A DNA stretch of 64,000 nucleotides from Sepioteuthis lessoniana (GCA_963585895.1 OY757939.1:61713962-61777961), one strand, 5' to 3'. Counted from the stretch's first letter, positions 32,280 to 42,425 are shown. The notes: generated from the sequence alone by a model not told the origin. A program made the numbers and translations.

Positions 32280-32430
32280 ACAACAAAGATGGCGGACGCT
32301 CACATATTCAGTCTCGGGAAACGGTGAGCCAGGAGGACCACGTGACATGCTTAAAACTACGTCCGCGTGTAAATTCTCGTCCTGCGTTTGGAGCCTATTA
32401 CAAGACGCGTATTTTCTATAAATACGTCGT
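32280..32430 (+). promoter_or_regulatory. Promoter-like motif cluster in an intron
   Basis: Within 140 bp: AAGATGGCGG (YY1-type, 32286-32295), CACGTG E-box (32339-32344, context CCACGTGACATG) and TATAAATA (32417-32424), in a GC-richer block that shows none of the window's common repeats. An open frame of 153 codons (32180-32641) overlaps it but has no recognised content. It could be an LTR promoter or an intronic promoter. Confidence 0.35.
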
Positions 32431-32654
32431 CTTCAAACACCCTTTCTCTCTTCTACACAAATTCTTCGCTGCGGCAACACACTCCCTCCAGTGTGAATCA
32501 ACAGGAGTGAAAAGCAACAACATGGATGGGCCTCGCAGACATTCAAAATATACATGGACTATGAGACGCTTTCCAGTCTCAGAGAAACTGCCCGTTTCTA
32601 ATCATAAAAAAGGACATTTTAAACATGTAATTCTTTTGTAGCTTAGTTGTGTTA

Positions 32655-32702
32655 GACACACACACACACACACACACACACTCTCACACATGTACACACA
32701 CT
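32655..32702. repeat. (CA)n microsatellite
   Basis: About 14 CA units, then CTCTCACACATG. Confidence 0.94.
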
Positions 32703-33011
32703 ATTATTTTGTTACTAGAATTAGAAATATTTTTTATGTATCAATGTAAGTTTTATTGTTGTGGAATATAAATTTGTTTTTGTTCGTCGCCTTGTTTTAA
32801 ATGTTCATTTTGTCCGCGCCGTTTTACAACCTTTACTCGTTTCATTTGTTTCATATCTTTTACTCATTTGTTTCATTGGCTTTTTCATTTACTACTTTAT
32901 CCATCTGCCTATATTATGTCTATACTATGCCTATTCTACCTTTAATTCTAAACTAAATATCAAAAAATCAACATTAAATTGTCGGGGACCAAAAGTTCTT
33001 TCACTCACTAC

Positions 33012-33545
33012 TACAATGGCCAAGTTGGCTAGGGCTGCAGAATACACTGACTGCATCACAGCAGAGAGGTAAGATTCCTCCATCGAGTGTCCAGTATATG
33101 ACACAAAACAATCTGATGGTAAGGTTCCAGTAATGCTGAAGCTTTGAGGAATGTAAAGAATACCTTCATTGGTATCGCTCCAAAGTTCACTCTGGCCTGA
33201 AGTGGTAGCACCTGATAGGGTCCTATCTGTGGGTCAAATAGAATTAAACTGGATACTTATGCTAAACTGCATTGTTTGAAATAGTACTGTTTATATGTAT
33301 AAAATAGGATTTGTCATTAAATGACCAACATTGTTTGATGTGCCATAAAACCAAACTAAATCAAACAAAACTGTGTACTTAAGCTAAACGGAATTGTTTG
33401 AAATAGAACCGTTTTTACATTTAACTGTGTAAACAAAAACTATACTTATGCTAAACTGCATTGTTTGAAATAGAACTGTTTATATGTATAAAAATGAATT
33501 TGACATTAAATAACCTACAAAGGTAGTAATGCCATAAAGCCAAAC
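33012..33545 (+). repeat. D repeat with tail
   Basis: AGTTGGCTAGGGCTGCAGAA, CAATCTGATGGTAAGGTTCC and repeated GCATTGTTTGAAATAG(T/A)ACT tails. Confidence 0.83.
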
Positions 33546-33787
33546 CAAATCAAACCAAACCTAATCAAACCAAACCAAATCAAACCGACCATAAAATATT
33601 ATACTGAATGAGAAAGACTAACGAGACTAAATAAGAATGCCAATAAAAAAGATTACACTTGTTTTTATTTTGTTTTAATTGACTTCCATATTGAATTATT
33701 CATGTGATTGCTTTATGTGTGAATAAATATTTAAAGATATTTAGGCTTTAATGTAATAAAGTATGATATTAAAAATACGGCGTGTAC

Positions 33788-34022
33788 CCGTGACGGGGTG
33801 GCGAAAATACTGGACGGTGGCAAAACAGTAAGCAAGTTCAAATTCCAGTCGCGCGATTACATTCACTTTCGGACTAAAACTCTTGGGAACGGAATGAACC
33901 CGCTTATTCCCACCCCCACTCTCAGCAATGGACTAAATAGTATCACTGATGTTCTTCTTCAAGGATGCCTTTGGCATTAAACAACCTACAAAAGTTGATA
34001 TGCCATTAAATAAATAAGCAAA
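33788..34022 (+). mobile_element. SINE family B
   Basis: CCCGTGACGGGGTGGCGAAA head (diverged box A), GTCGCGCGATTACATTCACT, and tail AAAGTTGATATGCCATTAAA. Confidence 0.83.
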
Positions 34023-34075
34023 CCACATAATTGTTATAAGATAGTTCAAAGAAGTAATTTACAAAAAAAAACTCA

Positions 34076-34600
34076 GTCGGCTGGAGCTACAGAATACACC
34101 GACTACACCCCCCACCACCACGACGAGTGTCTGGATATGACATTAAACAATCTGATGGTGAGGCTCAAGTAATGTTGGAGCTTTAGGGAATGCGGAGTAC
34201 CCCTTAGTTGCCATTGCTCTCAGGTTCACTCTGGCCTGAAGTGGTAGTACTTGATATAATCCTATCTATGCATCAAATAGAACTGTTTGACATTTAAACT
34301 GACTGTAAACAAATGACTGATGCTAAACTGAATTGTTAGAAAATAGAACTGTTTGATCATTTAACTATGTGTAAACAAATGGCTGATGTTTAATTGAATT
34401 GTTCGTGATCGATACCAATACTTGGAACAATTTAACTTTTTTGACTTATGCTAAATTGAATTGTTAGAAATAGGACTGTTTGATCCTTTAACTATGTGTA
34501 TCTAAAAATGTGTTTACAAATCGTATATTTAGTATATATGTATAAAGACGATTTGGCATTAAATAACCAACAATGGTTGATATATCATAAAATCAAACCA
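34076..34600 (+). repeat. D repeat with tail
   Basis: AGTCGGCTGGAGCTACAGAA, CAATCTGATGGTGAGGCTCA and the AATTGTTCGTGATCGATACC tail, which shows the intact site of the Tc1 insertion at 1263. Confidence 0.85.
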
Positions 34601-34779
34601 AACCTTACAAAAAGCCTTAAAAATATTTAGACAACTCTTTAATAATAATAGGATTTTGAGAACATTTTTGACTTTTCAATTTAAATATCATCAAAAACAT
34701 CAAAGAAATAAAAAAAAATCTCTGCTTTCTGCTCATTTAGGTTGATTGGTATCGTAATAATAGTCTTGAATTATATAGG

Positions 34780-35850
34780 CAGCCAAGTTTGCTGGGGCTT
34801 TAAATACGCCGACCGCATAGGGGTAAGACCCCCGCCCAACGAGTATCCCGTTTATGACACTAAACCCTTAAATGGTGAGGTTCCAGACCAGGTGCTTTGG
34901 GGAATATGGAGCACCCCTTCACTGCCATTACTCCCAGGTTTACTTGTAGCACAATAATGTGCATTCATATATATATACATATATGAGGGGAGTCTCTCTC
35001 TATGTTGTGGGTAGCCGTCAAAATCGGAGGGATTCTTATCTTCAGCATCTTTGGACAGCGTCAGACAGTCTGGAAGGCCTTCCTTTGTTTGTCTATGTTA
35101 GAGCGAAGACCACACAAAGAGCTGTGCCCATGTGAACCCACGTGGAGGTCTGAGGCCGGAAGTAAGGGGCGGCAAGAACTAATGACGTTGGTCAGTCGAG
35201 TTTAAGACACGGAGACGAAGAATCAGGCAATCGGGGCCGAAGAGACGAGCGAATAAGGGTCTTGAGCAGTCAGAAGGCAGCATGGGGTCAGTGAAGGTGA
35301 AGGCTAATCAGTGACCGGGATCCAAGCGGAGAGCTGAGTCTAAGATACCGGGCCGAAGAGACCAGCTGCAAGTTGAGTCTAAGACACGGAGCCAAAGAAT
35401 GTCGCAGTCAGGAGAGAGACGCTGCCAGAGAAAAGAAAGGCGATGACCAGAGATGACTCAACATTCTTGGTTGCTGTTTAGGATTTTCGCTAAGTTCTCG
35501 CGATAGCCACACATACACACACGCAAAGTACCAAAAACGCCACGGACCTCGCCTTCTTATGTTGTGCGGTCTCAAATCCGTGTTTTGTCTTTTCTTCCTT
35601 CCTTCTTCTTTTGTCCTTTTTTATCAACTTGTGAAATGCCCACACGGCCGGGTGTAAGAAGTAACAACGAGGTCCTCACTAGACGATCTTCTAACGCCAA
35701 CCATGGCCTGTTGGGTATGCCACACACTCTGACCCGGAGTGGCAGTACTTCTTAGAGTTCTATCGATACGTCAAATAGAATTATTAGTGTTGGATTGCAA
35801 TACATGAAATCATGTAACTCAGTACAAACAAATGACTGATGTTACTACTA
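34780..35850 (+). repeat. D repeat split by the 780-bp probable LTR
   Basis: Body 34780-34944 and 35725-35850 (CTCTGACCCGGAGTGGCAGT). Confidence 0.75.
34945..35724 (+). mobile_element. Probable solo LTR of another family, 780 bp
   Basis: The segment starts TGTAGCACAATAATG, ends GGTATGCCACA and interrupts a D repeat between CCCAGGTT and CTCTGACCCGGAG. The flanks TACT (34941-34944) and CACT (35725-35728) would be a 4-bp duplication with one change. It is GC-richer than its surroundings, with repeated GAGTCTAAGA(C/T)A blocks at 35200, 35337 and 35375. Strand is arbitrary. Confidence 0.65.
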
Positions 35851-36816
35851 CAACTAACTTTCCATCGTATCCGATAATGACGCTCTGCTGAAATTTTCCT
35901 CTCTTTTTTTTTTTTTTTTTCAATTTTTGGACAAGTATTGACAATTGTCTAAAAGGATGTTTGTGACCCTCAGGTTTCTTTTGATGTCCTTATACCTGAG
36001 TTTTAAGTGAACTGTTTTATGTGATCTTTCTCTAAGTTGAGAGTTTTAGTATTTTGCTGTCCTCAAGTCTGTTCAAGTGACCAATTCATTTTAGGTTTCG
36101 AGGGGCGATTATATCGTATATCCCAAGGAGTTCCGATTTCTCCAAGATTAATTTATTTGGGATAATCTGCTAGCATTTCTGTGCAAGTGATGCATTATAT
36201 TGACGTGAACTCTTTGGGCATCCACTTTGTATACAGTCCAAGTAAAGGAATGTTATGAGAACTATGGCACGGTACATTGTTTTTCTGGAGATGTCCTTGT
36301 TGAGCCAAACTTACTGAAATGCCTTGGTAGATTTCTAGAAACAGCTGATTATTTCCAGTGCATCTTGGTTATTGTGTGCTACGAAAGCAGTGTTGTTAGC
36401 AAACATGGACCATAACGTTTCCGATCTCTTTTGCAGACTTAAATTGACTGGCATTAAACAGGTTTGCTCACGGTCAACTCTGTATCCATACTCAATAGGT
36501 GAAGTCATTAAAGCCATTATAAACATAGAAAAAAAAGAATCGAGAACAGCAGCCGGCAATAACACAGTTCTGTCTCCCTCCGTTCTAAACCTCAAATGGT
36601 TCCGAGAGATCTCCTCTTAAACTGACTGATACCTTCATTCCTGTACGCAAGGCAAATACGAGTCCGACGAAGTGGTAAGGGCACCCTAGTTTCCTTAAGA
36701 TGTTCCGTAGTGCTTGCCTGTGCACAGGATCGAAGGCTTTTGTGAAGTTGAAAAATATCATCAAGAGGGGCATATTCCGTTCAATGCATTCTCCTGTAAT
36801 TGTCGCAAGGAGAAGG

Positions 36817-36944
36817 GAAATTTACTAAGCTTTTTGCTTAGATGTGGCACAAGGCCATATGAAAGGGGCATCCAATGAGACTCAAACTCACTCGTGTAGG
36901 TTTGCTAGCCGAGCTTGCTAACCATTACACCACCAGAGGCGCCT
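36817..36944 (-). mobile_element. SINE family E inserted in LINE-2, 16-bp target duplication
   Basis: TGTCGCAAGGAGAAGG at 36801-36816 and 36945-36960, identical. The minus strand reads GGCGCCTCTGGTGGTGTAAT, GAGTTTGAGTCTCATTGGAT and ends AAGCTTAGTAAATTTCC-like. Confidence 0.92.
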
Positions 36945-37303
36945 TGTCGCAAGGAGAAGGTCATGTCCATGGTTCCTTGGTTTGCGCGGAACGCACATTG
37001 TGCCTCGGGGTTGGAAATCCTCCGCTAAGGTCGATAGTCTTTTGAGCAGTATGCGAGCGAATACTTTCTCTGGTATGAAGAGAAGTGAGATCCCACACAG
37101 TAGTTGCCGCAATCTCGTCTGTCTCCTTTTAAGATGGTGACAAGTTGTCGTTCTTCTAGTTTTCAAGAATTTCCAAGTTTTCCCAAATATCTCTCATGAT
37201 CGTGTAGAGTATCTCAACTAGCACCCTACCTCTTTTCTTAATCACTTCTGGATGCAATCCGTCTGCGCCAGGAGACTTTCCGTCGTGCGGCATAGAGATA
37301 ACC

Positions 37304-37586
37304 ATATTTACCAACCCCTCCGCTCGAGCAGGATATGACACAAGGTCAATTTTTAAGCGGAGTTTAATAGGTTTGAATTCAGAGTTTTCCTTCTCCTAGA
37401 CTAGTTGCCTCACCAAGACTGAAGAACCTAGTCTGCCCTACTATTTACCCATAGCTGGAGGGAGAATTACTGGATTCATACCTTTCCCAAGAGTATTAGT
37501 GCTATGTGAAATGCAATCAGTCTCGTCTAGGATTTGAATTCGTATCACCGTGTCCAATTCCTACGACGATAACCATTACACCACGA
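37304..37586 (-). mobile_element. SINE family A inserted in LINE-2
   Basis: Full-length copy. GCATAGAGATAACC (37290-37303) and GCATAGAGGTAACC (37587-37600) are the target duplication, with one change. LINE-2 coding text continues across it. Confidence 0.92.
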
Positions 37587-37699
37587 GCATAGAGGTAACC
37601 TAACTCACTTCGTCTAGGTCCGGACATTTACTCATCAAGTCTTGGTCTTTGTTCAATGTTTACAACCACATGATGTTCCACTGTGGACGGTTCATTAAT

Positions 37700-38260
37700 C
37701 AGTGAAGCAAAGTAGCCCCTCCATCCGACCGATTGGATCTCTGCTGAAGGGTAAGAGACCCCAACGTGTCTTGGAAATGAAAATAAAGTATCTGATGGTA
37801 CTATTTACCAACCCCTCCGCTCGGGCAGGATATGACACAAGGTCAATTTTTAAGCGGAGTTTAACAGGTTTGAATTCAGAGTTTTCCTTCTCCTAGACTA
37901 GTTGCCTCACCAAGGCTGAAGAACCTAGTCCGTCCTACTATTTATCCATAGCTGGAGGGAGAATAAGGGGGTTCATACCTTTCCCAAGGGTATTTGCCCG
38001 AAAGTGAACGTAATAGCGCGATTGGAGTACGAACTCGCGTACTACGATTCCGCAGTTCATCGCTTTAACCATTACACCACGAGTATCTGATGGTGAAGCT
38101 CCAATCCAGGAGCTTTGGAGAATGTAGAGTACTCTTTCATTGTCATTACTCACATTTCCACTCTGACCTTGACGGGTAGTACCTGTAAGGGTTCCTTTCA
38201 TGGGTCAAATAGAATTATTAGTGTTAAATAGCAATACATGAAGCCGTTTAACCGATGACA
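37700..38260 (+). repeat. D repeat split by the chimeric SINE
   Basis: 37731-37799 (GATCTCTGCTGAAGGGTAAG) and 38083-38260 (GAAGCTCCAATCCAGGAGCT, GACGGGTAGTACCTGTAAGG). Confidence 0.8.
37800..38082 (-). mobile_element. Chimeric SINE: family B head, shared core, family A tail
   Basis: On the minus strand the head (CTCGTGGTGTAATGGTTAAA, GCGAGTTCGTACTCCAATCG, CACTTTCGGGCAAATACCC) is family B, the core is common, and the tail (AGACTAGGTTCTTCAGCC-like to CGGAGGGGTTGG) is family A. The whole unit is flanked by the 12-bp duplication GTATCTGATGGT (37788-37799 and 38083-38094) inside a D repeat, so it retroposed as one molecule. Confidence 0.9.
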
Positions 38261-38261
38261 A

Positions 38262-38759
38262 TATGAGGTATTCACTACTGCTAAAAACTTGTGGAGAGTA
38301 TGATGTGTCTTTTTATTTTGGAAAATGTAATTTTCCTTTTATAACAACATAAAAAATACTTATTGATTTTGACTGAAATTCAAAAGTTAATTTAAAATAT
38401 CAGTCGTCACCGAACTTTCAAATTGACAAAACAAAAAGTTAGCAGATTTGGGGTTTTGTCGGTGCATTGATCCATTTTAAATCATGTCAGCTTTTGCCCA
38501 CCTGTAAGGGTAAAAAGGTCAAACCTTTGGATAGATTAATCACATCATTGATTTTGTTTTGGTTAATATGAAAAGAGATACTCCCCCAGAAGTCGTGGAC
38601 TGGGAGCTTTAATTAATCAAGCCCCTATATTGTGGTTTGATTGGATGACCATTTAAAATCTGATATGTGAAAGGGATACTCATCCCACAGACGTAGATCA
38701 GCGTATTTGGTTGACTGACCAGTCAAAAAGTAATAGAAGAATACGAAATGATCTGTGAT
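38262..38759. other. No gene seen
   Basis: Unique-looking text without open frames. May include the left part of the LTR-like segment. Confidence 0.5.
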
Positions 38760-39005
38760 TAATCAGCCAATCAGGAATGTTTGTTCCCAGGGGTATCCTC
38801 TATAAAAATAGATGTTTTAGGGTAAGATGAGAGAAGAGATTCGATGTCCGGTCCGAAGACAAGAGAATAAGAAACGATATCTCTCCAAGAACTAAAGCCT
38901 CTCCACAAAAAACCTCACTCTCTGAAAGATTTAGTAAGGTAGAAAGACTGCACCAGCCAAATACTGCAATTGTCTGTCTCTCAAATATAACAAAAGCGAC
39001 AATTC

Positions 39006-39066
<61 letters not shown>

Positions 39067-39320
39067 ACACCATTGTGTTTCAATAAATATTTAATTGTTA
39101 ACGGAGAATTTTTCTTGTCTTTAAGTTGGCATCGCCCTTGTAACTTGTTCCAACGAACAAACCCAGCCGTTAAAAGTTCTGGATAAATTGTGTCATCCCC
39201 CATCCGTGGATCTTTCAAACACAACGTGGACACACAGAGAGTTGATAAGCCAACGCGTGGGAAATGCAAATGTTTGTTACGGAACTAAGGCCACAATCAA
39301 GTACCGCAACAAGCATAGGA
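38760..39320 (+). other. LTR-like segment with TATA box and poly(A) signal
   Basis: CTCTATAAAAATAG at 38809, a GA-rich transcribed-like stretch, a (TA)n run (39008-39062) and CAATAAATATTTAATTG at 39081 follow in the order expected of an LTR (promoter, R, poly(A) signal). The right side abuts a fragment of a D repeat at about 39328. The left boundary and target duplication could not be set. Confidence 0.35.
39008..39063. repeat. (TA)n microsatellite
   Basis: Pure run of about 28 units inside the LTR-like segment. Confidence 0.95.
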
Positions 39321-39324
39321 CGAC

Positions 39325-39380
39325 ACCCTCTGTAGAGATGCAGTCGGTATATTCTACAGCCCCAGCCGACTGGACTGTAA
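39325..39380 (-). repeat. D repeat end fragment
   Basis: AGATGCAGTCGGTATATTCT and CAGCCCCAGCCGACTGG, abutting the LTR-like segment. Confidence 0.8.
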
Positions 39381-39484
39381 ACTTTGTGGGTCAAACATAA
39401 ATTTATAGTTTTTTTCCCATGTTCAAGATCTTCTTCACCAAAATTATATAGAAATTATTCTGCATTGAGTTGATCCGTACTTAC

Positions 39485-39727
39485 TGATTGCAGCTGCCGC
39501 CAAGCACTTCACAAAGGCAACCGGTGGTCCGCAGTCGTCAAAACAAATAACCGATACGTACTCAGCAAAAGCCAAACAGATGACCGCCATTGATGCTGGT
39601 CTAAGAATGACCACACTTGACCAAGCATAGAGGTAAGCAAGAAGAGGACACAGACCTTCACGTATATAGGAGAACTCACCACCGGACTTCGTGATCATGG
39701 TACCAAGTTCGATATAAGCCAGCGATG
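39485..39727 (-). CDS. SLC7-like transporter exon: TM2 end, TM3, loop with conserved Cys, start of TM4
   Basis: The exon is 243 nt (81 codons), with acceptor TATTTTAG and donor GTAAGT. It encodes SLAYIELGTMITKSGGEF, an aromatic-rich TM3 (AYLYAWSSVVILRP), and ends with KCLAAAAI. ITKSGGE and KCLAAAAI match what I recall of SLC7A9 almost exactly. The Cys in FDDCGPP sits at the extracellular position that forms the disulfide with the heavy chain in SLC7 light chains, so this protein is predicted to be a heteromeric-transporter subunit. The exon ends with one base, A, completed by TT of the next exon (Ile). Confidence 0.95.
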
Positions 39728-39864
39728 CTAAAATAAATAATAAAATACACTAAAAGACCTCTAGAGAAAGGTAAATCAAAAATATTTTCGTTTTTTGCAA
39801 CCTTTGCGTTAAATATTATTTCTTGCATATATCTAAAGATTACACAAATTTTGTTGATTGATAG

Positions 39865-40265
39865 GTTGTATTATTTCTTAATTGCTTATGTTGTAAACGT
39901 AAAGAAAATGGCTATTAATCCTTTGAAGTTTTGCTTTTGTGCTTGGGGTAACACTATGTAGGACAAATTTTACTCAGGATCGGATGTGAAATTTTTTAAC
40001 TGCTTCTAGATCGGATGTGTTATTTCTTAATTGCTTATGTTGCAATAGTAAAGAAAATGGCTATTATTTCTTCGAAATTTTGCTTTTGTTCTTTGGGTAA
40101 CACTATATAGGACAAATTTTATTCAGGATCAGATGTGAAATTTTTTAACTGCTTCTGGGTCAGATGTGTTATTTCTTAATTGCTTATGTTGTAAAAGTAA
40201 AGAAAATGGCTATTATTACTCTGAAGCTTTGCTTTTGTGCTCTGGATAACACTATGTAACACAAA
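39865..40265. repeat. 149-bp tandem repeat, about 2.7 copies
   Basis: TTATTTCTTAATTGCTTATG starts at 39871, 40020 and 40169. Each copy continues with AAAGAAAATGGCTATTA and AACACTATGTAGGACAAA-like text. It lies in the SLC7 intron just downstream in plus coordinates of the 243-nt exon. Confidence 0.92.
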
Positions 40266-40794
40266 CCGGACTGATTTTGGTTGGTGCATATATCATTTCG
40301 TAATATGGTCAGAATTCAAATTCTTGCACAATTCCCAGTGGATCTTCTTCCCCATCTGGTTGTACCAAGTCTTGTACTCCTTTTGTATTAGTTTACTGCC
40401 TCCACTTATTACGTGACTAACCGTTTCCTCTCAACATAATCTTCACCACAATTCTGTGGCGTATTATCAATTTTTGTTTTGTATTATAGCTTAATGTTTC
40501 TTCGCGTTAATAATATAAGACTCTTCACGACGAAATAAGAATGAAAACTTTATTATCTGAGCAAACTTAATAGATAAGACATTGGAATTATACGAAATAC
40601 TAAGAATACATTATGGAGAGAGAGTCTTATCTAGTAGTTTAACTGTCCTTTATACAATGAAAGTTGTTGTATAGAGACTCATGTCAAAGCCTAGTACCGT
40701 GGGTGGTACGACACGAGGTTTGTTGGGATGAGAGTGGTTCCTGTCAGGAGATGCACACACTTGTGCATGCTTCCAGGTTATCGAAGAAGAACGA

Positions 40795-40825
<31 letters not shown>

Positions 40826-41320
40826 ACTTTAACGCGCGTTTTATATTGCTACTTTAGCCACACCTTTCCCAACATCAGGATGACACAGTTGAAGTTCACT
40901 GATTTGCGATATGAGACATTGCCACATCCACCATATTCCCATGATCTCTGACCTACCCAATACCATTTTTTCAAGCATCTGGACACATTTGTGATGCCCA
41001 AAAACATTCCATTCCAAAGAAATAGAAACTGCATTTAAAGATTTCTTGGCATTCAAACCTTTAAAGTTTTACCATTCAGGTATAAATAATCTTGTTAATT
41101 GATAGCAAAAGTGAATCGATGATCAGTGATCATATTTTGACAGATTAAAACTCTGTTTTCATTTATTGATTCAGTAATAAAAGTTTATTCTAGAATCGAA
41201 CATTATTTTCAGAACAAACTAATACTTTGACGAGTGTCTTTAACAGTTTCGACCAAAACCGGTGACCGATTAGCTTTTAAAAACAAACTCGGCAAAACTG
41301 AGCGGGTCGTTGGTCGATAC
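40266..41320. other. No gene seen
   Basis: Unique-looking text with one (GA)n run. Minus-strand 40841-41056 encodes a 71-codon frame without recognised content. Confidence 0.5.
40793..40820. repeat. (GA)n microsatellite
   Basis: About 14 GA units. Confidence 0.94.
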
Positions 41321-41324
41321 TGCC

Positions 41325-41326
41325 AC

Positions 41327-41377
<51 letters not shown>

Positions 41378-41458
41378 CGAACAGAGTAAAGAAGATAGAT
41401 AGATAGATAGTGAACAGATGAAAAAAGATAGATAGATAGATAGATGTGGACAGGCTGA

Positions 41459-41493
<35 letters not shown>

Positions 41494-41571
41494 TGGACAG
41501 GCTAAATAGATAGATAGATAGATAGATAACTGACAGATAAAGATAGATAGATAGATAGATAACTGACAGAT

Positions 41572-41626
<55 letters not shown>

Positions 41627-41630
41627 TGAA
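41325..41630. repeat. (GATA)n array, about 300 bp
   Basis: GATA runs interrupted by GAACAGAGTAAAGAA, GTGAACAGATGAAAAAA, GGACAGGCTGAAAA and ACTGACAGATAAA. Confidence 0.95.
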
Positions 41631-41852
41631 AAAAGCTTAGTTTGGCGAGAATAGACGAAATAACTGATTCAAAAAAGAAGACTAAGAGCAGCTGAGATTT
41701 TTAAGCCTCTGGTGTCTTTTCATGTTTCAGAATTGCAAAAATATCCGGGAAAATTTTTCAAAGTCATATTGTTTACAATGAAACTTTTAGAATAGATTGA
41801 TTTTCAGGTAGACATGTTTATTAGAGAAAAGAAATTGCAGTTGTAAACTTAC

Positions 41853-41954
41853 AAAGCATTGAAATCACTCCGCACCCCAGCCATACAATCATTGTGAGAC
41901 CAACGGATCTACTGGCTTGAAGCACACCTTTGGGCGAAATAAAAATACCCGAAC
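41853..41954 (-). CDS. SLC7-like transporter exon: TM1 end to TM2
   Basis: The acceptor is TTTCTTTCAG just above 41954 and the donor GTAAGT lies at 41852-41847. The 102-nt exon encodes the substrate-binding motif [12 protein letters not shown], then a hydrophobic segment ending VISML. In the APC/SLC7 fold the GSG turn breaks TM1 and contacts the carboxylate of the amino-acid substrate. The exon starts with two bases of a Gly codon and ends with one base of a Ser codon that the next exon completes. The preceding exon (start Met and first half of TM1) should lie at higher coordinates and must end with the G of the split Gly. I could not find it up to 64000. Confidence 0.93.
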
Positions 41955-42066
41955 CTGAAAGAAAGAAAAAAAAAAAACAAGTGAGAGAGAAAAAGAGAGA
42001 GAAATTTCGCTTGACAGGCCAAGCGTAAATGCAACCATGTATTCTGCAAGGAAAAAAACTTACCTA

Positions 42067-42070
42067 ATGT

Positions 42071-42113
<43 letters not shown>
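42067..42113. repeat. (GATA)n(GA)n microsatellite
   Basis: Short GATA run 100 bp above the 102-nt exon. Confidence 0.92.
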
Positions 42114-42114
<1 letters not shown>

Positions 42115-42231
42115 TTATTGCACATATATAGATACATATCAAACAATCATTCATAAAGTTAAGTTTCTTAAAGCAAAGATATCAGGATTTCGCCAAATCT
42201 ACGGAACATTCTACTCTCAAAATGCATATAA

Positions 42232-42425
42232 AAAGATATTATTTATTACCGAACTCTACAGCACTGAAATTCTGAAAGTAAAGATAATATCTAACAGTCC
42301 AAAGATAAATACACTTCGTATATAGATGTTCAATTTAAATTTTGGCTGTAGAGATGCTGCAATTTTACTTTATTTGCAGTTTCGGTGCTGTAGACTTTGG
42401 TAATGAATAATACATAATAATATCC
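42232..42425. mobile_element. Possible MITE with about 38-bp inverted ends
   Basis: The left end (42232 on: ATTATTTATTACCGAACTCT, ACAGCACTGAAATTCT) and the right end read in reverse (AATGTATTATTCATTACC-like, TCTACAGCACCGAAACTG) are imperfect inverted repeats about 190 bp apart. A single end of the same type lies at 31021-31060 (GGTATTATTTATTACCAAAC). Confidence 0.5.

Larger units (their letters stand above)
35950..37730 (-). mobile_element. Second non-LTR retrotransposon (LINE-2 of this window), decayed, with two SINE insertions
   Basis: The minus-strand reading in several frames gives, in order: WRGYFASLINEPSTVEHHVV (37700-37640), GKSPGADGLHPEVI (about 37280-37240), CGISLLFIPEKVFARILLKRL (37100-37030), FNFTKAFDPVHRQALRNIL (36760-36700, motif A), GDLSEPFEV (36600), FANNTAFVAH (36430-36400, motif C) and finally LKLRYKDIKRNLR (36010-35970). 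The motif set is that of a non-LTR RT clearly distinct from the 47-kb element. Multiple stops and frameshifts. Interrupted by SINEs at 36817-36944 and 37304-37586. Confidence 0.82.
8496..41954 (-). other. SLC7-family amino-acid transporter gene, internal part (7 exons, 6 introns)
   Basis: Seven minus-strand exons (41853-41954, 39485-39727, 31104-31229, 27391-27490, 20607-20651, 15658-15781, 8496-8599) splice to 844 nt, about 281 residues, without frame conflict. Junction phases are 1, 1, 1, 2, 2, 0, and the last donor leaves phase 2. All introns are GT-AG. The product is the middle of a 12-TM light chain of heteromeric amino-acid exchangers, which act in the plasma membrane linked by a disulfide to a heavy chain of the rBAT/4F2hc type. 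Motifs recalled from the family ([32 protein letters not shown]) point to SLC7A9 (b0,+AT, cystine and dibasic amino acids) rather than LAT1. That subfamily choice is inference. Introns are 2.1-8.3 kb and packed with repeats. The exons show no stop or frameshift, so the gene looks functional. N- and C-terminal exons were not found in the window. Confidence 0.93.

Noticed and set aside
32180..32641. A 153-residue protein gene
   Set aside because: No recognised motif, mixed composition, overlaps promoter-like signals. A frame of this length is expected by chance in the GC-richer block.
35000..35560. A GA-rich exon or gene
   Set aside because: The segment lies inside a TG...CA insert that splits a D repeat, so an LTR explains it better.
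36227..36620. Plus-strand frames opposite LINE-2
   Set aside because: They are antisense shadows of the decayed reverse transcriptase on the minus strand.
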